The position numbers were made by a program, and so were the translations under genes. Of a stretch of 64,000 nucleotides of DNA, positions 51,781-61,361 are shown piece after piece; position 1 is the first letter of the stretch, and each line of letters begins with the position of its first letter. The DNA lies in the NCBI GenBank assembly GCA_947493195.1, contig CANLQG010000001.1, positions 124,001 through 188,000 on the forward strand, read 5' to 3'. This stretch comes from an uncultured Sphingomonadaceae bacterium. GTDB lineage: Bacteria > Pseudomonadota > Alphaproteobacteria > Sphingomonadales > Sphingomonadaceae. The notes beneath the pieces were generated by a model. It worked only from the letters and a program-made list of their open reading frames with translations, was not told the DNA's origin and searched no databases.

Positions 51781-53604
51781 TTATTCTACCGTCACCGATT
51801 TCGCCAGGTTGCGCGGCTGGTCGACATCGGTGCCCTTCGCCACGGCAACGTGGTACGCCAGCAACTGCACCGGGACGGCGTAAACGAGCGGCGCAATCAG
51901 CGGATGAACCTTGGGCATCTCGATCACGGCCATGCAATCCTCGCCGGCCTGTTCGATGCCTGCCTTGTCGGAAATCAGCACGACCTTGCCGCCGCGTGCC
52001 TGCACTTCCTGCATGTTGGAAACGGTCTTTTCGAACAGCGGCCCTGACGGGGCGAGCACGATAACCGGCACCTTGTCGTCGATAAGCGCGATGGGACCAT
52101 GCTTCATCTCGCCGCTGGCATAGCCCTCGGCGTGGATGTAGCTGATTTCCTTGAGTTTAAGCGCGCCTTCCAAGGCCAGCGGAAAGTCCGCGCCCCGGCC
52201 CAGATAGAGCACGTCGCGGGCGGGAGCGATCAAGTGCGCCATACTGGCGATCTCCTCGTCGTGATCCAGGGCCGCGTTCAGGCATGCCGGAGCTTCCAGC
52301 AAATGATCGACGATGATCGCTTCCTCGCGGTGATTCAGCAGGCCCTTCTTTACCGCGAGATGGGCGGCCAGCGCGGCCAGCACCGCCAGCTGGCAGGTAA
52401 AGGCCTTGGTGGAAGCCACGCCAATCTCAGGCCCGGCATGGGTCGGCAGCAGCAGGTCCGCCTCTCGCGCCATCGAACTGGTCGGCACGTTCACCACAGC
52501 GGCAATGATCTGGCCCTGCGTGCGGCAGTGGCGCAGCGCGGCCAGCGTATCCGCCGTCTCTCCGCTCTGGGAAATGAACAGCGCCAGCCCGCCATCGGGC
52601 AGCACCGGTTCGCGGTAGCGGAACTCGCTTGCAAAATCGATGTCGACCGCCACGCGGGCGAACTGCTCGAACCAGTACTTCGCGACCATTCCAGCGTAAT
52701 ATGAGGTGCCGCAGGCCACGATGGTGACGCGGTTGATGGCCGAGATATCGAAGTCGATCTGCGGCAGCGCCACACGCTGTTCGCCGGGGCGCAGGTAGCT
52801 GCGCAGGGTCTGCGCCACCACGGTAGGCTGCTCGAAGATCTCCTTCAGCATGAAGTGGCGGTAATTGCCCTTCTCGATGGCAGCGGCAGAAGCGCCCGAA
52901 GTCTTCACCTCGCGTTCCACCACGTTGCCATCCTGATTGCGGATCGTCGCGCTATCGCGGGTGATGGTGACCCAGTCGCCTTCCTCAAGGTAGGCGATCT
53001 CCTGCGTAAGCGGAGCTAGAGCCAAAGCATCGGAGCCAAGAAACATCTCGCCCTCGCCATAGCCCACGACCAGCGGCGAACCGAGGCGCGCACCGATCAG
53101 CATGTCGGGATGATCGCGGAACGCAATGGCCAGCGCGAACGCCCCGCGCAGCCGCGAAAGCACCTCGGCCACCGCGTCCTCTGGCGACTTGCCTTCCTCG
53201 ATCCGGCGAGAGATCAGGTGGACGACAACCTCGGTATCGGTCTGGCTTTCGAATTCGCGGCCGTCGGCGCGCAGTTCGTCCCGCAGTTCCTTGAAATTCT
53301 CGATAATGCCGTTGTGGACCAGCGCCACGTGGTCCGTGGCATGGGGGTGCGCGTTCTTTTCCGTCGGCGCGCCGTGTGTGGCCCAGCGCGTGTGGGCAAT
53401 CCCGGTATCCCCCGATGCCGGGTTGTTCGCCAGTTCGGTTACCAGGTTGTTGAGCTTCCCCTCCGCCCGGCGACGCTTGAGCCGGCCCTCGTCTACGGTG
53501 CAGACACCGGCGCTGTCATAACCGCGATATTCCATGCGCCGCAGCCCGTCGACAAGACGGGCCGCCACGTCGCGGTGCCCAACGATTCCGATAATGCCGC
53601 ACAT
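51781..53604 (-). CDS. glmS: Glucosamine-fructose-6-phosphate aminotransferase (isomerizing)
   Basis: Makes glucosamine-6-phosphate from fructose-6-phosphate and glutamine, the first committed step to UDP-GlcNAc for peptidoglycan and lipopolysaccharide. The 607 aa start with the N-terminal nucleophile Cys2 in MCGIIGIVGHRD, contain the glutaminase domain (LRRMEYRGYDSAGVC, HTRWATHGAP) and two SIS isomerase domains (CGTSYYAGMVAKYWFE, FISQSGETADTLAALR), and end AKSVTVE. No glmS ribozyme-like leader is evident; only 18 bases separate it from the upstream small gene. Confidence 0.97.
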   Translation of the reverse strand: MCGIIGIVGHRDVAARLVDGLRRMEYRGYDSAGVCTVDEGRLKRRRAEGKLNNLVTELANNPASGDTGIAHTRWATHGAPTEKNAHPHATDHVALVHNGIIENFKELRDELRADGREFESQTDTEVVVHLISRRIEEGKSPEDAVAEVLSRLRGAFALAIAFRDHPDMLIGARLGSPLVVGYGEGEMFLGSDALALAPLTQEIAYLEEGDWVTITRDSATIRNQDGNVVEREVKTSGASAAAIEKGNYRHFMLKEIFEQPTVVAQTLRSYLRPGEQRVALPQIDFDISAINRVTIVACGTSYYAGMVAKYWFEQFARVAVDIDFASEFRYREPVLPDGGLALFISQSGETADTLAALRHCRTQGQIIAAVVNVPTSSMAREADLLLPTHAGPEIGVASTKAFTCQLAVLAALAAHLAVKKGLLNHREEAIIVDHLLEAPACLNAALDHDEEIASMAHLIAPARDVLYLGRGADFPLALEGALKLKEISYIHAEGYASGEMKHGPIALIDDKVPVIVLAPSGPLFEKTVSNMQEVQARGGKVVLISDKAGIEQAGEDCMAVIEMPKVHPLIAPLVYAVPVQLLAYHVAVAKGTDVDQPRNLAKSVTVE

Positions 53605-53622
53605 AATTCTACCTCTTGCGCC

Positions 53623-53934
53623 CTAATGCGGGAAATTCTGATCCACGAACATGTGTGCGAATTGCACCGGTTCAGGCTCGTGTCCGTTCTGTTCGACGAA
53701 TCGGACGCGGCCCTTTTGCCACGTTTCTGCGATGGCGGACTGCATGCCTTCCGGAAACTGCATCCGCTGCGCCACGATGTCCTGCCAACTGCCCGAACCG
53801 CCGAAAGTTTCGCGGAAATAGGGCTCTGCCTCGACCAGCCATTTCGCGTTGGCTTCGTCCAGCCTGTCGATCGCGTCGAGGACATAACTATCGAGCAATC
53901 GCAGGAAAGGCTTGCCCTCGTACCTGTCGCTCAC
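53623..53934 (-). CDS. Small hypothetical protein between glmU and glmS
   Basis: Cytoplasmic protein of 103 aa of unknown family. It opens VSDRYEGKPFLRLLDSYVLDAIDRLDEANAKWL and contains SWQDIVAQRMQFPEGMQSAIAETWQKG, a mostly helical profile without cysteines or a metal motif. The start is a GTG at 53934 that overlaps the glmU stop (GTGA), so it is translationally coupled to glmU. It ends 18 bases before glmS. Fixed placement inside an amino-sugar operon suggests a role linked to UDP-GlcNAc synthesis, but the sequence does not show one. Confidence 0.82.
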   Translation of the reverse strand: MSDRYEGKPFLRLLDSYVLDAIDRLDEANAKWLVEAEPYFRETFGGSGSWQDIVAQRMQFPEGMQSAIAETWQKGRVRFVEQNGHEPEPVQFAHMFVDQNFPH

Positions 53935-55286
53935 TTGCGGTCGGCTTTCTTCTTTTTCATCGCGTCGTGGAAGCGATCGGCCCAACCGGGCTTTATCAAC
54001 TGGTCGGCCCGCACCATGCGCAGTTCCCCGTCGGCCACATCGCGGCTGACAGCGCTGCCGGCGGCCACGATGGCATCGGCACCGATGCTGACAGGCGCGA
54101 TCAGAGCAGAGTTGGAACCGATGAAAGCGCGCGGACCGATGGTGGTCTGATGCTTGAAATACCCGTCGTAATTGCAGGTAATGGTCCCTGCGCCGATATT
54201 GGCACCCGCCCCCACACTGGCATCGCCCAGATAGCTGAGATGATTGGCCTTGGCCCCTTCGGCCAGCGTGGCATTCTTGATCTCGACAAAGTTGCCCACC
54301 TTGCTGTTCTTTTCCAGCACCGCTCCGGGACGCAGGCGGGCGTAAGGACCGACTTCGACCCCCTCGCCTACCGTCGCCCCCTCCAGGTGGCTGAAGGCGC
54401 GGATCGTGGCTCCGCCTGCGACAGAGACGCCCGGCCCGAACACCACGTTGGGTTCCACCACCACATCGGCGGCCAGTTCGGTATCGTAACTGAAAAAGAC
54501 AGTCTCAGGCGCGCGCAGGGTGACGCCTTCGGCCATCACTTCTTCACGCCGCAGGGCCTGCCATTGCGCCTCGGCAGCAGCGAGTTCCGCACGGCTGTTG
54601 ATGCCCGCAACCTCGTCCGGCGTATCGCAGGTTATCACGGCGCAGTTATGGCCGTCGGCAATGGCGATGTTGACGATATCGGGGAGGTAGTATTCTCCCT
54701 GTGCGTTCTCGTTCCTGACGCGGTTCAGCAAGGCGAAAAGGTCTTCGCTGCGGGCGGCCAGCAGACCGGAGTTGCACAGGGAACAGGCGCGCTCGTCACC
54801 GGTCGCATCCTTGTATTCCACCATCTTCAGTATGCGGCCCTGCTGCGCGATCACGCGGCCATAGCGCAGCGGATCCTCGGGCTCGAACCCGAGCACGACG
54901 GCCGCCGGAGCATCGACGGCCCGCAGCCTGTCGACCATTGCGCGCATCGTTTCAGCTTTCACGAACGGCACATCGCCGTACAATACCAGTACGTCGCCTT
55001 CGAAACCGGCCAGAGCCTCCTCGGCCTGCTGCACGGCATGTCCGGTGCCAAGCTGCGGATCCTGCACCGCGAAGTCGACGCGATTTTTCAGCTGCTTCGC
55101 CAGTTGCTCGCGCGATTCTCCCACGATCGTGACCAGCTTCTGCGGCTGCAGCGCCTGCACGCTGGCAAGCAGATGTTCGATCATGGGCCGGCCGGCCACC
55201 TGGTGGAGCACCTTGTGCAGGCTGCTGTTCATCCGGGTGCCCTTGCCCGCGGCAAGAATGATGGCGGCGATAGGTCTGTCACTCAT
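53931..55286 (-). CDS. glmU: Bifunctional GlcNAc-1-P uridyltransferase/GlcN-1-P acetyltransferase
   Basis: Completes UDP-GlcNAc synthesis by acetylating GlcN-1-P and transferring UMP. The 451 aa show the N-terminal pyrophosphorylase motif AAIILAAGKGTRMNSSLHKVLHQVAG, YGDVPFV and GINSRAEL, then a left-handed beta-helix of hexapeptide repeats (VEPNVVFGPGVSVAGGATIRAFSHLEG) with the acetyltransferase residues near FVEIKNATLAEGAKANHLSYLGD. Start at MSDRPIAAI (55286); an ATG four codons upstream is possible. Heads the leftward glmU-orf-glmS unit, divergent from gph. Confidence 0.97.
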   Translation of the reverse strand: MSDRPIAAIILAAGKGTRMNSSLHKVLHQVAGRPMIEHLLASVQALQPQKLVTIVGESREQLAKQLKNRVDFAVQDPQLGTGHAVQQAEEALAGFEGDVLVLYGDVPFVKAETMRAMVDRLRAVDAPAAVVLGFEPEDPLRYGRVIAQQGRILKMVEYKDATGDERACSLCNSGLLAARSEDLFALLNRVRNENAQGEYYLPDIVNIAIADGHNCAVITCDTPDEVAGINSRAELAAAEAQWQALRREEVMAEGVTLRAPETVFFSYDTELAADVVVEPNVVFGPGVSVAGGATIRAFSHLEGATVGEGVEVGPYARLRPGAVLEKNSKVGNFVEIKNATLAEGAKANHLSYLGDASVGAGANIGAGTITCNYDGYFKHQTTIGPRAFIGSNSALIAPVSIGADAIVAAGSAVSRDVADGELRMVRADQLIKPGWADRFHDAMKKKKADRK

Positions 55287-55347
55287 GGAAGGCGCCATGC
55301 CAGCAATTGATTGCAGTTTCCATATCTCTCACCCACATGGCCTCGCG

Positions 55348-56019
55348 ATGAGCAAATTTCCTTTCGATATCGTCCTTTTCGACCTTGACGGAACGCTTGT
55401 AGACAGCGCCCGCGACCTGTGCCCGGCGGTGAATCATGCCCTGGGCGTGATTGGCCGCAATGCCGTGAGCGAGACCGCGACGCGCAACATGATCGGCGGC
55501 GGTACCGACATGATGCTGACCCGCGCGCTCGAAGCAACTGGCGGCCTGGTGGACGATGCGACCTACCGGAAACTGACCGAGGCGCTGCTTCAACACTACT
55601 GGGCAAATATCGCCAGCAACACCGTGCCGTTCGACGGCTGCCTTGGCGCGCTCGACCTGCTGGCGGCGCGCGGTTGCAAACTGGCCGTGGTAACCAACAA
55701 AAGCGAGAAGCCCGCACGCGAACTGCTTGACGCGCTGGCAATGACGGACCGCTTCGATGCGATCTACGGCGGGGACACGCTGGGCCGCGAGCGGGCAAAG
55801 CCCGAACCTGACATTCTGAATGCGGCCATCGCAGACTGCGGCGGCGGGCGCGCGGTCATGATCGGCGATTCCACCTATGATGTGCGCGCCGCACGGGCTG
55901 CGAAAGTGCCCGTGGTCACCTGTCGCTATGGTTACCACGACGTGCCGGTGGACGAGCTGGGCGGCGATGCCATGATCGACCATTTCGACGAACTCGCGAG
56001 CGTGCTCGAGGCGTTCTAA
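55348..56019 (+). CDS. gph: Phosphoglycolate phosphatase (HAD family)
   Basis: HAD-superfamily phosphatase of 223 aa that salvages 2-phosphoglycolate. Motif I is DIVLFDLDGTLVDS with nucleophilic Asp, motif II VVTNKS, motif III Lys in KPEP, and motif IV GDSTYDVRAARAA. A helical cap domain lies between motifs I and II. Other small phosphate esters could be substrates; assignment to Gph is by overall pattern. ATG at 55348. Divergent from glmU, 61 bases apart, and followed by the membrane-protein gene. Confidence 0.88.
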   Translation: MSKFPFDIVLFDLDGTLVDSARDLCPAVNHALGVIGRNAVSETATRNMIGGGTDMMLTRALEATGGLVDDATYRKLTEALLQHYWANIASNTVPFDGCLGALDLLAARGCKLAVVTNKSEKPARELLDALAMTDRFDAIYGGDTLGRERAKPEPDILNAAIADCGGGRAVMIGDSTYDVRAARAAKVPVVTCRYGYHDVPVDELGGDAMIDHFDELASVLEAF

Positions 56020-56027
56020 ACCGCAGG

Positions 56028-56059
56028 TGTATTGACACTTTAATACAGCAAGCTACTCT
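56028..56059 (+). promoter_or_regulatory. Promoter with overlapping inverted repeat, upstream of membrane-protein gene
   Basis: TTGACA at 56032-56037 is a consensus -35; TACTCT at 56054-56059, 16 bases on, is a weak -10. TGTATT (56028-56033) and AATACA (56042-56047) form a perfect inverted repeat across the -35, a typical repressor position. Confidence 0.5.
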
Positions 56060-56088
56060 CTCCGTCGGGACAAAAGGGGGAGAGCCCT

Positions 56089-57141
56089 ATGTACAGTGAA
56101 CAGGACCTGCGTGATGCCGTTGCGGCGGGCGCAATTACGGACGGGGCGGCAACCGCACTACGCGCGCACGTCGCGCACATCCGCAAGATGCCGGTGACGG
56201 TTGAGGAAAACTTCCGGCTGATCAATTCCTTCAACGATATCTTCGTCACGATCGCGGCAATCCTTCTGCTGGTGGCCATGGCCGGGATCGGAACTGCCAT
56301 CGTACCCGGCCTTGCGGGTCTGCTGGTGGCCGCAGCGGCATGGGGGATGAGCGAGTTCTTCACGCGCCAGCGCCGCATGGCGCTGCCGTCGATCGTTCTG
56401 CTGCTGGCCTTCGTCGGCGGGGTCGTGGCGGCCCCGATAGAGATTCTCAGCGAAACCGGCCTCGATGACAACGAACGCCTTGTCGCGGCCCTGGTTGCTG
56501 CCAGTTTCGTAGCCGGAGCAGTATCCGCATGGCTGCACTGGAAGCGGTTCATGGTGCCGATCACCGTCGCCGCCATCTGCGCGACCGCGGCGGCGGCCTT
56601 TGTCGCGCTGGCAGTAACGGCAATCGGCCCGACGGCTGTGGATGCCGAGGCGATCGTGCTGCCGCTGGTCTTTACCCTTGGCATCGCCATCTTCGCCTTC
56701 GCCATGCGCTGGGATATTTCCGACCGTGCGCGGCAGACGCGGCGCAGCGATGTTGCCTTCTGGCTCCACCTTCTGGCCGCACCGATGATCGCGCATCCGC
56801 TGTTCCACTGGCTGGGCATCACCGATGGCGGCGTGGTCGGTCCGGGCGCGGCCGTGCTGGTGCTGGCGGTCTACGTGCTGTTCGGCGTGGTGGCTCTGGC
56901 GGTGGACCGGCGTGCGCTGCTCGTCTCGGCGCTGGCCTACGTGCTGTTCGCGCTGGGCGGCCTGTTCGAACAGTATGGCATGGTGGAGCTCAGCGTCGCG
57001 CTTACCGCGCTGGTGATCGGTACTGCACTGCTGATGCTGTCGGCATTCTGGCCGACGATCCGCGCCGGCGTGGTGGAGAAGCTGCCCGGCAATTGGCAGG
57101 ATCGCCTGCCCATAGTCGGACCGCTCGCCCACGTGGCCTGA
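56089..57141 (+). CDS. Multi-pass membrane protein of unknown function (DUF2157/DUF4401-like)
   Basis: Protein of 350 aa. A soluble N-terminal helical segment (YSEQDLRDAVAAGAITDGAATALRAHVA) is followed by about ten hydrophobic helices from residue 50 to 335, ending with a short cytoplasmic or periplasmic tail (EKLPGNWQDRLPIVGPLAHVA). The N-terminus resembles membrane proteins in the DUF2157/DUF4401 group, but the assignment is loose. GGGGGAGAG precedes the ATG. Its promoter carries a repressor-type inverted repeat and a terminator follows at 57170, so it is a monocistronic, probably regulated gene. Confidence 0.85.
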   Translation: MYSEQDLRDAVAAGAITDGAATALRAHVAHIRKMPVTVEENFRLINSFNDIFVTIAAILLLVAMAGIGTAIVPGLAGLLVAAAAWGMSEFFTRQRRMALPSIVLLLAFVGGVVAAPIEILSETGLDDNERLVAALVAASFVAGAVSAWLHWKRFMVPITVAAICATAAAAFVALAVTAIGPTAVDAEAIVLPLVFTLGIAIFAFAMRWDISDRARQTRRSDVAFWLHLLAAPMIAHPLFHWLGITDGGVVGPGAAVLVLAVYVLFGVVALAVDRRALLVSALAYVLFALGGLFEQYGMVELSVALTALVIGTALLMLSAFWPTIRAGVVEKLPGNWQDRLPIVGPLAHVA

Positions 57142-57169
57142 TCGAACAGTCACTCGTCTTGGGGAGGAG

Positions 57170-57203
57170 AACGCCTGCAGGCCACAACCTGCGGGCGTTT
57201 TCT
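57170..57203 (+). terminator. Intrinsic terminator after membrane-protein gene
   Basis: AACGCCTGCAGG and CCTGCGGGCGTT form a stem around a CCACAA-type loop, followed by TTC. It also lies at the end of the convergent DUF2794 gene. Confidence 0.75.
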
Positions 57204-57561
57204 ATTGGTCTACCAGCTTGACCAGTCGCCGTTCGACCGGGGCCAGCACGTTGACCAGTTCGTGTCCTCGCTTGAGCACCTGCCCATGTTCGCCGAACAG
57301 CGCCCACATGCCCTGTTTCTGGTGCAGCGCGGGCCGCTTCTCCAATCGCATCTGCGGCACGTCGGCAGTGCGGCGAAAGGCGGCAAACGTGGCGCAATCG
57401 CGGGCAAAGTCCATCGCATAGTCGCGCCACTCACCGGCCGCGACCATGCGGCCATAAAGGTCGAGGATTCGCATCAATTCATGGCGATCGAAGCAGACCT
57501 GCCCCGGCCCGCGCTGGCCGGGAAATGCCACGATGTTCGGCCCTGCGCCCGGTGCCGCCAT
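57202..57561 (-). CDS. DUF2794 family protein
   Basis: Protein of 119 aa of the alphaproteobacterial DUF2794 family. It contains the family core FDRHELMRILDLYGRMVAAGEWRDYAMDFARDCATFAAFRR and RPALHQKQGMWALFGEHGQVLKRG. No catalytic motif or export signal. Function is unknown. ATG at 57561 shares a base with the TGA of cysE, so it is translationally coupled to serine acetyltransferase. Converges on the membrane-protein terminator. Confidence 0.9.
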   Translation of the reverse strand: MAAPGAGPNIVAFPGQRGPGQVCFDRHELMRILDLYGRMVAAGEWRDYAMDFARDCATFAAFRRTADVPQMRLEKRPALHQKQGMWALFGEHGQVLKRGHELVNVLAPVERRLVKLVDQ

Positions 57562-58265
57562 CAATTCTTGGCCCCGCTCTTGCGCTGGCCGTCACCGGGT
57601 TCGTCGGTTTCCTTGCGCAGGGCGTCCATCTCGGCCCGCAAGGCGCGGATCTCCTGCTCCAGCGCCTGCACCCTTTCGGTGGGCGCGGGTTCGCACGGCT
57701 CGTCGCACGGCGTTCCGTAGGGTATGAATTCGCGCAGCCACGTTTCGGCGGGGACCAGCGTGGAACGGGCCTTGAGCCCGATCATCGTCGCTCCTTCGGG
57801 TACGTCGTCCGTCACAACGGCATTGGCACCAATACGCGCGCGTTCGCCCACCGTGATAGGCCCGATCACCTGCGCGCCGGAACCCACGATCACGTTGTCG
57901 CGCAATGTCGGGTGACGCTTGCCGCCCTGCCCGTTGGTGGGATTGGTGCCGCCCAGCGTCACGCACTGGTAAATCGTCACGTTATCGCCGATCTCGGCCG
58001 TTTCCCCGATCACGGTGAAACCATGATCGATAAAGAAATTCCTGCCGATCTTCGCACCGGGATGAATATCGATTCCGGTCATCCAGCGCGACAGGTGGTT
58101 CACGAAACGGGCGAGGAAATACAGCTTGGCTTCGAACAGCCAGTGTGCGGCCCGGTGCATGCCGAGGGCAAGCACTCCCGGATAAAGCAGGATTTCCCAC
58201 CGCGAGCGGGCCGCAGGGTCGCGCGCACGGATTGAGTCCAGGTAGGCGACAAGCCGTTCGAACAT
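57561..58265 (-). CDS. cysE: Serine O-acetyltransferase
   Basis: Acetylates serine to O-acetylserine, the carbon skeleton for cysteine. The 234 aa have an N-terminal helical part and a left-handed beta helix with GIDIHPGAKIGRNFFIDHGFTVIGETAEIGDNVTIYQCVTLGG, the CysE/EpsC signature including the catalytic His-Asp. A charged helical C-terminal tail (ERVQALEQEIRALRAEMDALRKE) is longer than usual and may form a coiled coil, in place of the Ile-terminated CysK-binding tail. It overlaps the DUF2794 gene and lies 27 bases after the HdaA-like gene. Confidence 0.94.
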   Translation of the reverse strand: MFERLVAYLDSIRARDPAARSRWEILLYPGVLALGMHRAAHWLFEAKLYFLARFVNHLSRWMTGIDIHPGAKIGRNFFIDHGFTVIGETAEIGDNVTIYQCVTLGGTNPTNGQGGKRHPTLRDNVIVGSGAQVIGPITVGERARIGANAVVTDDVPEGATMIGLKARSTLVPAETWLREFIPYGTPCDEPCEPAPTERVQALEQEIRALRAEMDALRKETDEPGDGQRKSGAKN

Positions 58266-58292
58266 AGCACTCAGTTTCCCATCAAAACCCGC

Positions 58293-58901
58293 TCAGATCA
58301 AGCGCGGCTCCTCTGGCCCATGCACCGCTTCCAGCGCGGCGCGCCAAATACCGAGCGTAGGTGGGGCCTTTCGCTCCAGAGACAAGCGGTCGATGGTGAT
58401 AACCAGCTTCTCCAGTTCTTCCTGAGAGCGTGAGGCACGAGGAATGAGGTAGGCCGGCGCATCGTCCGGCAACGGCAGGCCGCGCTCCTCCGCCAGCGAC
58501 AGCAGCAGGTCGCGCGCCATGTCATCGTCCGGCTGACCGATCTCCAGTTGCAGCGATCCGCCAAGGCGCGATCTCAGGTCTGGCAGGGAAATATCCCAAG
58601 GCGGCTCCCCGCCCACGATCAGCAGGGGCATTCCTTTTTCCTGCGCACGGTTCCAGCGGTGGAACAGCTCGTCTTCGGCCATGGTCTGGGCATCATCGAT
58701 CGCCTCGCCCCGCTCGCTGCGCACGAACCACTGTGCCAGCAGCGACTTGCCCGAACGCGGCGGTCCGGTGAGCACGGCGGTGCGATAGGGCCACGTTTCC
58801 GGTGCCAGCAAGGCCTCTGCCACATCGGCGTTCGCATTGCCTAGCACGATACGCGCCGGGCCTTTGCCATGGGCAGCAAGGGGAAGTGCGATCTGGCTCA
58901 T
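58293..58901 (-). CDS. hdaA: HdaA/DnaA-domain regulatory inactivation protein
   Basis: Small AAA+ protein of 202 aa related to DnaA domain III, matching HdaA/Hda. Its N-terminus MSQIALPL carries a beta-clamp-binding QxxLPL motif, as required for clamp-dependent DnaA-ATP hydrolysis. A P-loop GPPRSGKSLLAQW and an Asp-rich Walker B-like IDDAQTMAEDELFHRW follow. It should prevent over-initiation of replication. The gene is upstream of cysE and ten bases after the DUF2066 gene, all leftward. Confidence 0.9.
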   Translation of the reverse strand: MSQIALPLAAHGKGPARIVLGNANADVAEALLAPETWPYRTAVLTGPPRSGKSLLAQWFVRSERGEAIDDAQTMAEDELFHRWNRAQEKGMPLLIVGGEPPWDISLPDLRSRLGGSLQLEIGQPDDDMARDLLLSLAEERGLPLPDDAPAYLIPRASRSQEELEKLVITIDRLSLERKAPPTLGIWRAALEAVHGPEEPRLI

Positions 58902-58911
58902 ACCGAGCCTA

Positions 58912-60195
58912 CTAGCGCGAAATGCCGAGCGCGTTCTGTCCCTCGTTCACCGCCCAGCCACGCTGGCGCAGCGCTGCGGCCAAGGCGGAAAGCTCGCCCG
59001 CATAGGTCACGTCGAATACCGAAGCGCCACCAATCGCGGTCGATCGCACGGATACGCGGCTGATGCCCGGCAGAGCGCGCAGCGCGGAGATGGCTCCATC
59101 GAAATCGGAGGCAGCGGGTGTTGCCACCTGTATGCCGTAGCTGGCCGCTGCAACGGCAGTCTCAACCGGCTCCGGCGTGCTCCCCGTATCGGTCGAGCCG
59201 CTGGCGCTGCTATCGCTGTCCGCGGCCGCAGCAGCCTGTTCGGCTCGCTCGGCAGCACGGGCTGCGTCCAGCAGAGCGCGCACTTCCGGGCTGATCTCAA
59301 TGTTGTCGAGGGTCAGCGTGGGATCGGGGCGCAGGGTGCCATCGGCCAGCGCGGCGGCAAAGATCGAATCGAAGCGCGCCACGGCGCGTTCCAGCATCGC
59401 GGGAAGTTCATCGGCATTCGCGGCGCGCATCGTGAACTCATCCAGATAGCGATCGTCGGGGCCGTAACGCGCGGTAAACCGCCCCTCCACCGGTCCGCCC
59501 GGCCATTCCCAGCGCAAGTTGGCTATCGGCACCACCACGTCCGCCGCGCCGAACTGGTCGAGGATGTTGTTCCACCACGCGCGGCTGCGGCGTCCGGTCT
59601 GGCCGTAGGTGAGAAGCAGCGATTCGCCCCCGGAACCCGAAGGACGCACGTAATCGATGGTGCTGGAGCCGAACTGGTATTCCGCCCAGGCACGTTGCCA
59701 CGGGTTGCGAACCTCGAACATCGTCTGCGTGCCGCCGCTGATCAGCACCGGCAGCGTCAGCATCGGAGCAGAGCGTGTCCGTTCTCCTCCTGCACCCAGG
59801 AGCGCGCCCGCGCGCTGCCTGTCGAAGATCACGCCAAGCCGCGCGATGTAGCGCCGCGGGCCGATGTTCTCTTCCTCCACCACGATGGCCGAGACCAGCG
59901 ACTCGAGCCGCGAATCGGGAATGTCCGGCCCATCCAACTGCTCCCACGCAAGGCGCTGCGCCTCGCGCCATCCGTTGGTGCGAGCTTCTTCCGCCGTTTC
60001 CCCCTGCACATCCACCTCAATGCCGCTGACCTCAATATCGCTGCTGCTGGCGACAGGCGCGATGCCGCGATCTCCTGAAACCTGCGCGACCAGCGATGCT
60101 GCTGCGAGTATGGCGAGCGCAACGATGGCGAGCACCGCAATCGCGGCGGGCAGGCGCTCATTCAGGGGGCGAGAAGGGAGGAAAACACTATTCAT
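58912..60195 (-). CDS. DUF2066 domain protein, membrane-anchored
   Basis: Protein of 427 aa. An N-terminal hydrophobic helix ([22 protein letters not shown]) anchors or exports it. The DUF2066 core follows with [44 protein letters not shown] and [27 protein letters not shown] low-complexity Ala/Ser/Asp linker ([20 protein letters not shown]) joins a C-terminal domain ([33 protein letters not shown]). The family is uncharacterised. Start at 60195 ([10 protein letters not shown]); a TTG at 60240 is less likely. It precedes hdaA in the same direction, a pairing seen in other proteobacteria, and is divergent from purM. Confidence 0.85.
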   Translation of the reverse strand: MNSVFLPSRPLNERLPAAIAVLAIVALAILAAASLVAQVSGDRGIAPVASSSDIEVSGIEVDVQGETAEEARTNGWREAQRLAWEQLDGPDIPDSRLESLVSAIVVEEENIGPRRYIARLGVIFDRQRAGALLGAGGERTRSAPMLTLPVLISGGTQTMFEVRNPWQRAWAEYQFGSSTIDYVRPSGSGGESLLLTYGQTGRRSRAWWNNILDQFGAADVVVPIANLRWEWPGGPVEGRFTARYGPDDRYLDEFTMRAANADELPAMLERAVARFDSIFAAALADGTLRPDPTLTLDNIEISPEVRALLDAARAAERAEQAAAAADSDSSASGSTDTGSTPEPVETAVAAASYGIQVATPAASDFDGAISALRALPGISRVSVRSTAIGGASVFDVTYAGELSALAAALRQRGWAVNEGQNALGISR

Positions 60196-60263
60196 CGGGG
60201 AATTCGTGGGTCTTTTGCCCAAAGGCGAGTGGAATTCCAAGCGCGAATGCGTATGGCAGGTGC

Positions 60264-61361
60264 ATGAATTCCGACAAGCAATCCTACACCTACGAACAGG
60301 CCGGGGTCTCGATCGACGCCGGCAACCGGCTGGTGAAAGCCATCGGACCGCTAGTGAAAGCCACGATGCGCCCCGGCGCGGATGGGGAGATCGGCGGTTT
60401 TGGCGGCTTTTTCGACCCCAGGGCTGCGGGCTACAGGGATCCGCTGCTGGTGGCAGGCAACGACGGTGTGGGCACGAAGCTGAAGCTGGCCATCGAGACG
60501 GGCCGGCACGACACCGTCGGCATCGATCTTGTCGCGATGTGTGTGAACGACCTCATCGTGCAGGGCGCAGAACCGTTGTTTTTCCTCGACTACTTCGCCA
60601 CCGGCAAGCTGGAGAACGGCATTGCCGAACGCGTGATCGCGGGCATTGCGGAAGGCTGCAAGGACGCGGGCTGCGCGCTGATCGGCGGCGAAACGGCCGA
60701 AATGCCGGGAATGTACGCCGAAGGGGATTACGACCTCGCGGGCTTCTGCGTCGGCGCGGTGGAGCGCGGGGAGCAGCTGACGGGCGAACGTGTCGCAGCC
60801 GGTCACGTGCTGCTGGGGCTGGCCAGTTCAGGTGTCCATTCCAACGGTTTCTCGCTTGTCCGCCGTCTTGCTGCCGACAAGGGCTGGAAGCTGGATCGCC
60901 CTGCCCTGTTCGACCAGGATCACCTGCTGATCGATCACCTGATCGCTCCGACCCGCATCTATGTAAAGAGCCTGCTGCCCACGGTGCGCGCGGGCCATGT
61001 CGATGCGCTGGCGCACATCACCGGCGGCGGCTTGCTGGAGAACCTGCCGCGGGTCCTGCCCCAAGGTGCGCGCGCCGTCGTCGACGCAGATAGCTGGGAC
61101 CAGCCGCGCCTGATGGCTTTCCTGCAGGCGCAGGGAAATATTGAACCGGGCGAGATGGCGCGCACCTTCAATTGCGGCGTGGGCATGGTCCTGGCGGTGA
61201 CGCCCGACAAGGTTGATACCGTTACCCAGGCTCTTTCCGATGCAGGCGAAACCGTTTTCCGCATCGGTGAGATTGTAGAAGGCCAGCGCGGCTGCACGGT
61301 GAAAGGTTCTGCCGGCACGTGGTCGGCCAAGGCCGATTGGACCGCGGATCACGATGCCTGA
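60264..61361 (+). CDS. purM: Phosphoribosylformylglycinamidine cyclo-ligase
   Basis: AIR synthase of purine synthesis, closing the imidazole ring with ATP. The 365 aa show [73 protein letters not shown] and [15 protein letters not shown]. Intact and of normal length. The 3' end overlaps purN by eight bases, so the two are coupled. It is divergent from the DUF2066 gene across 68 bases that must hold both promoters. Confidence 0.97.
   Translation: MNSDKQSYTYEQAGVSIDAGNRLVKAIGPLVKATMRPGADGEIGGFGGFFDPRAAGYRDPLLVAGNDGVGTKLKLAIETGRHDTVGIDLVAMCVNDLIVQGAEPLFFLDYFATGKLENGIAERVIAGIAEGCKDAGCALIGGETAEMPGMYAEGDYDLAGFCVGAVERGEQLTGERVAAGHVLLGLASSGVHSNGFSLVRRLAADKGWKLDRPALFDQDHLLIDHLIAPTRIYVKSLLPTVRAGHVDALAHITGGGLLENLPRVLPQGARAVVDADSWDQPRLMAFLQAQGNIEPGEMARTFNCGVGMVLAVTPDKVDTVTQALSDAGETVFRIGEIVEGQRGCTVKGSAGTWSAKADWTADHDA

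Noticed and set aside
53605-53622. glmS-type ribozyme or leader before glmS
   Set aside because: Only 18 bases separate glmS from the upstream gene, too little for the ribozyme.
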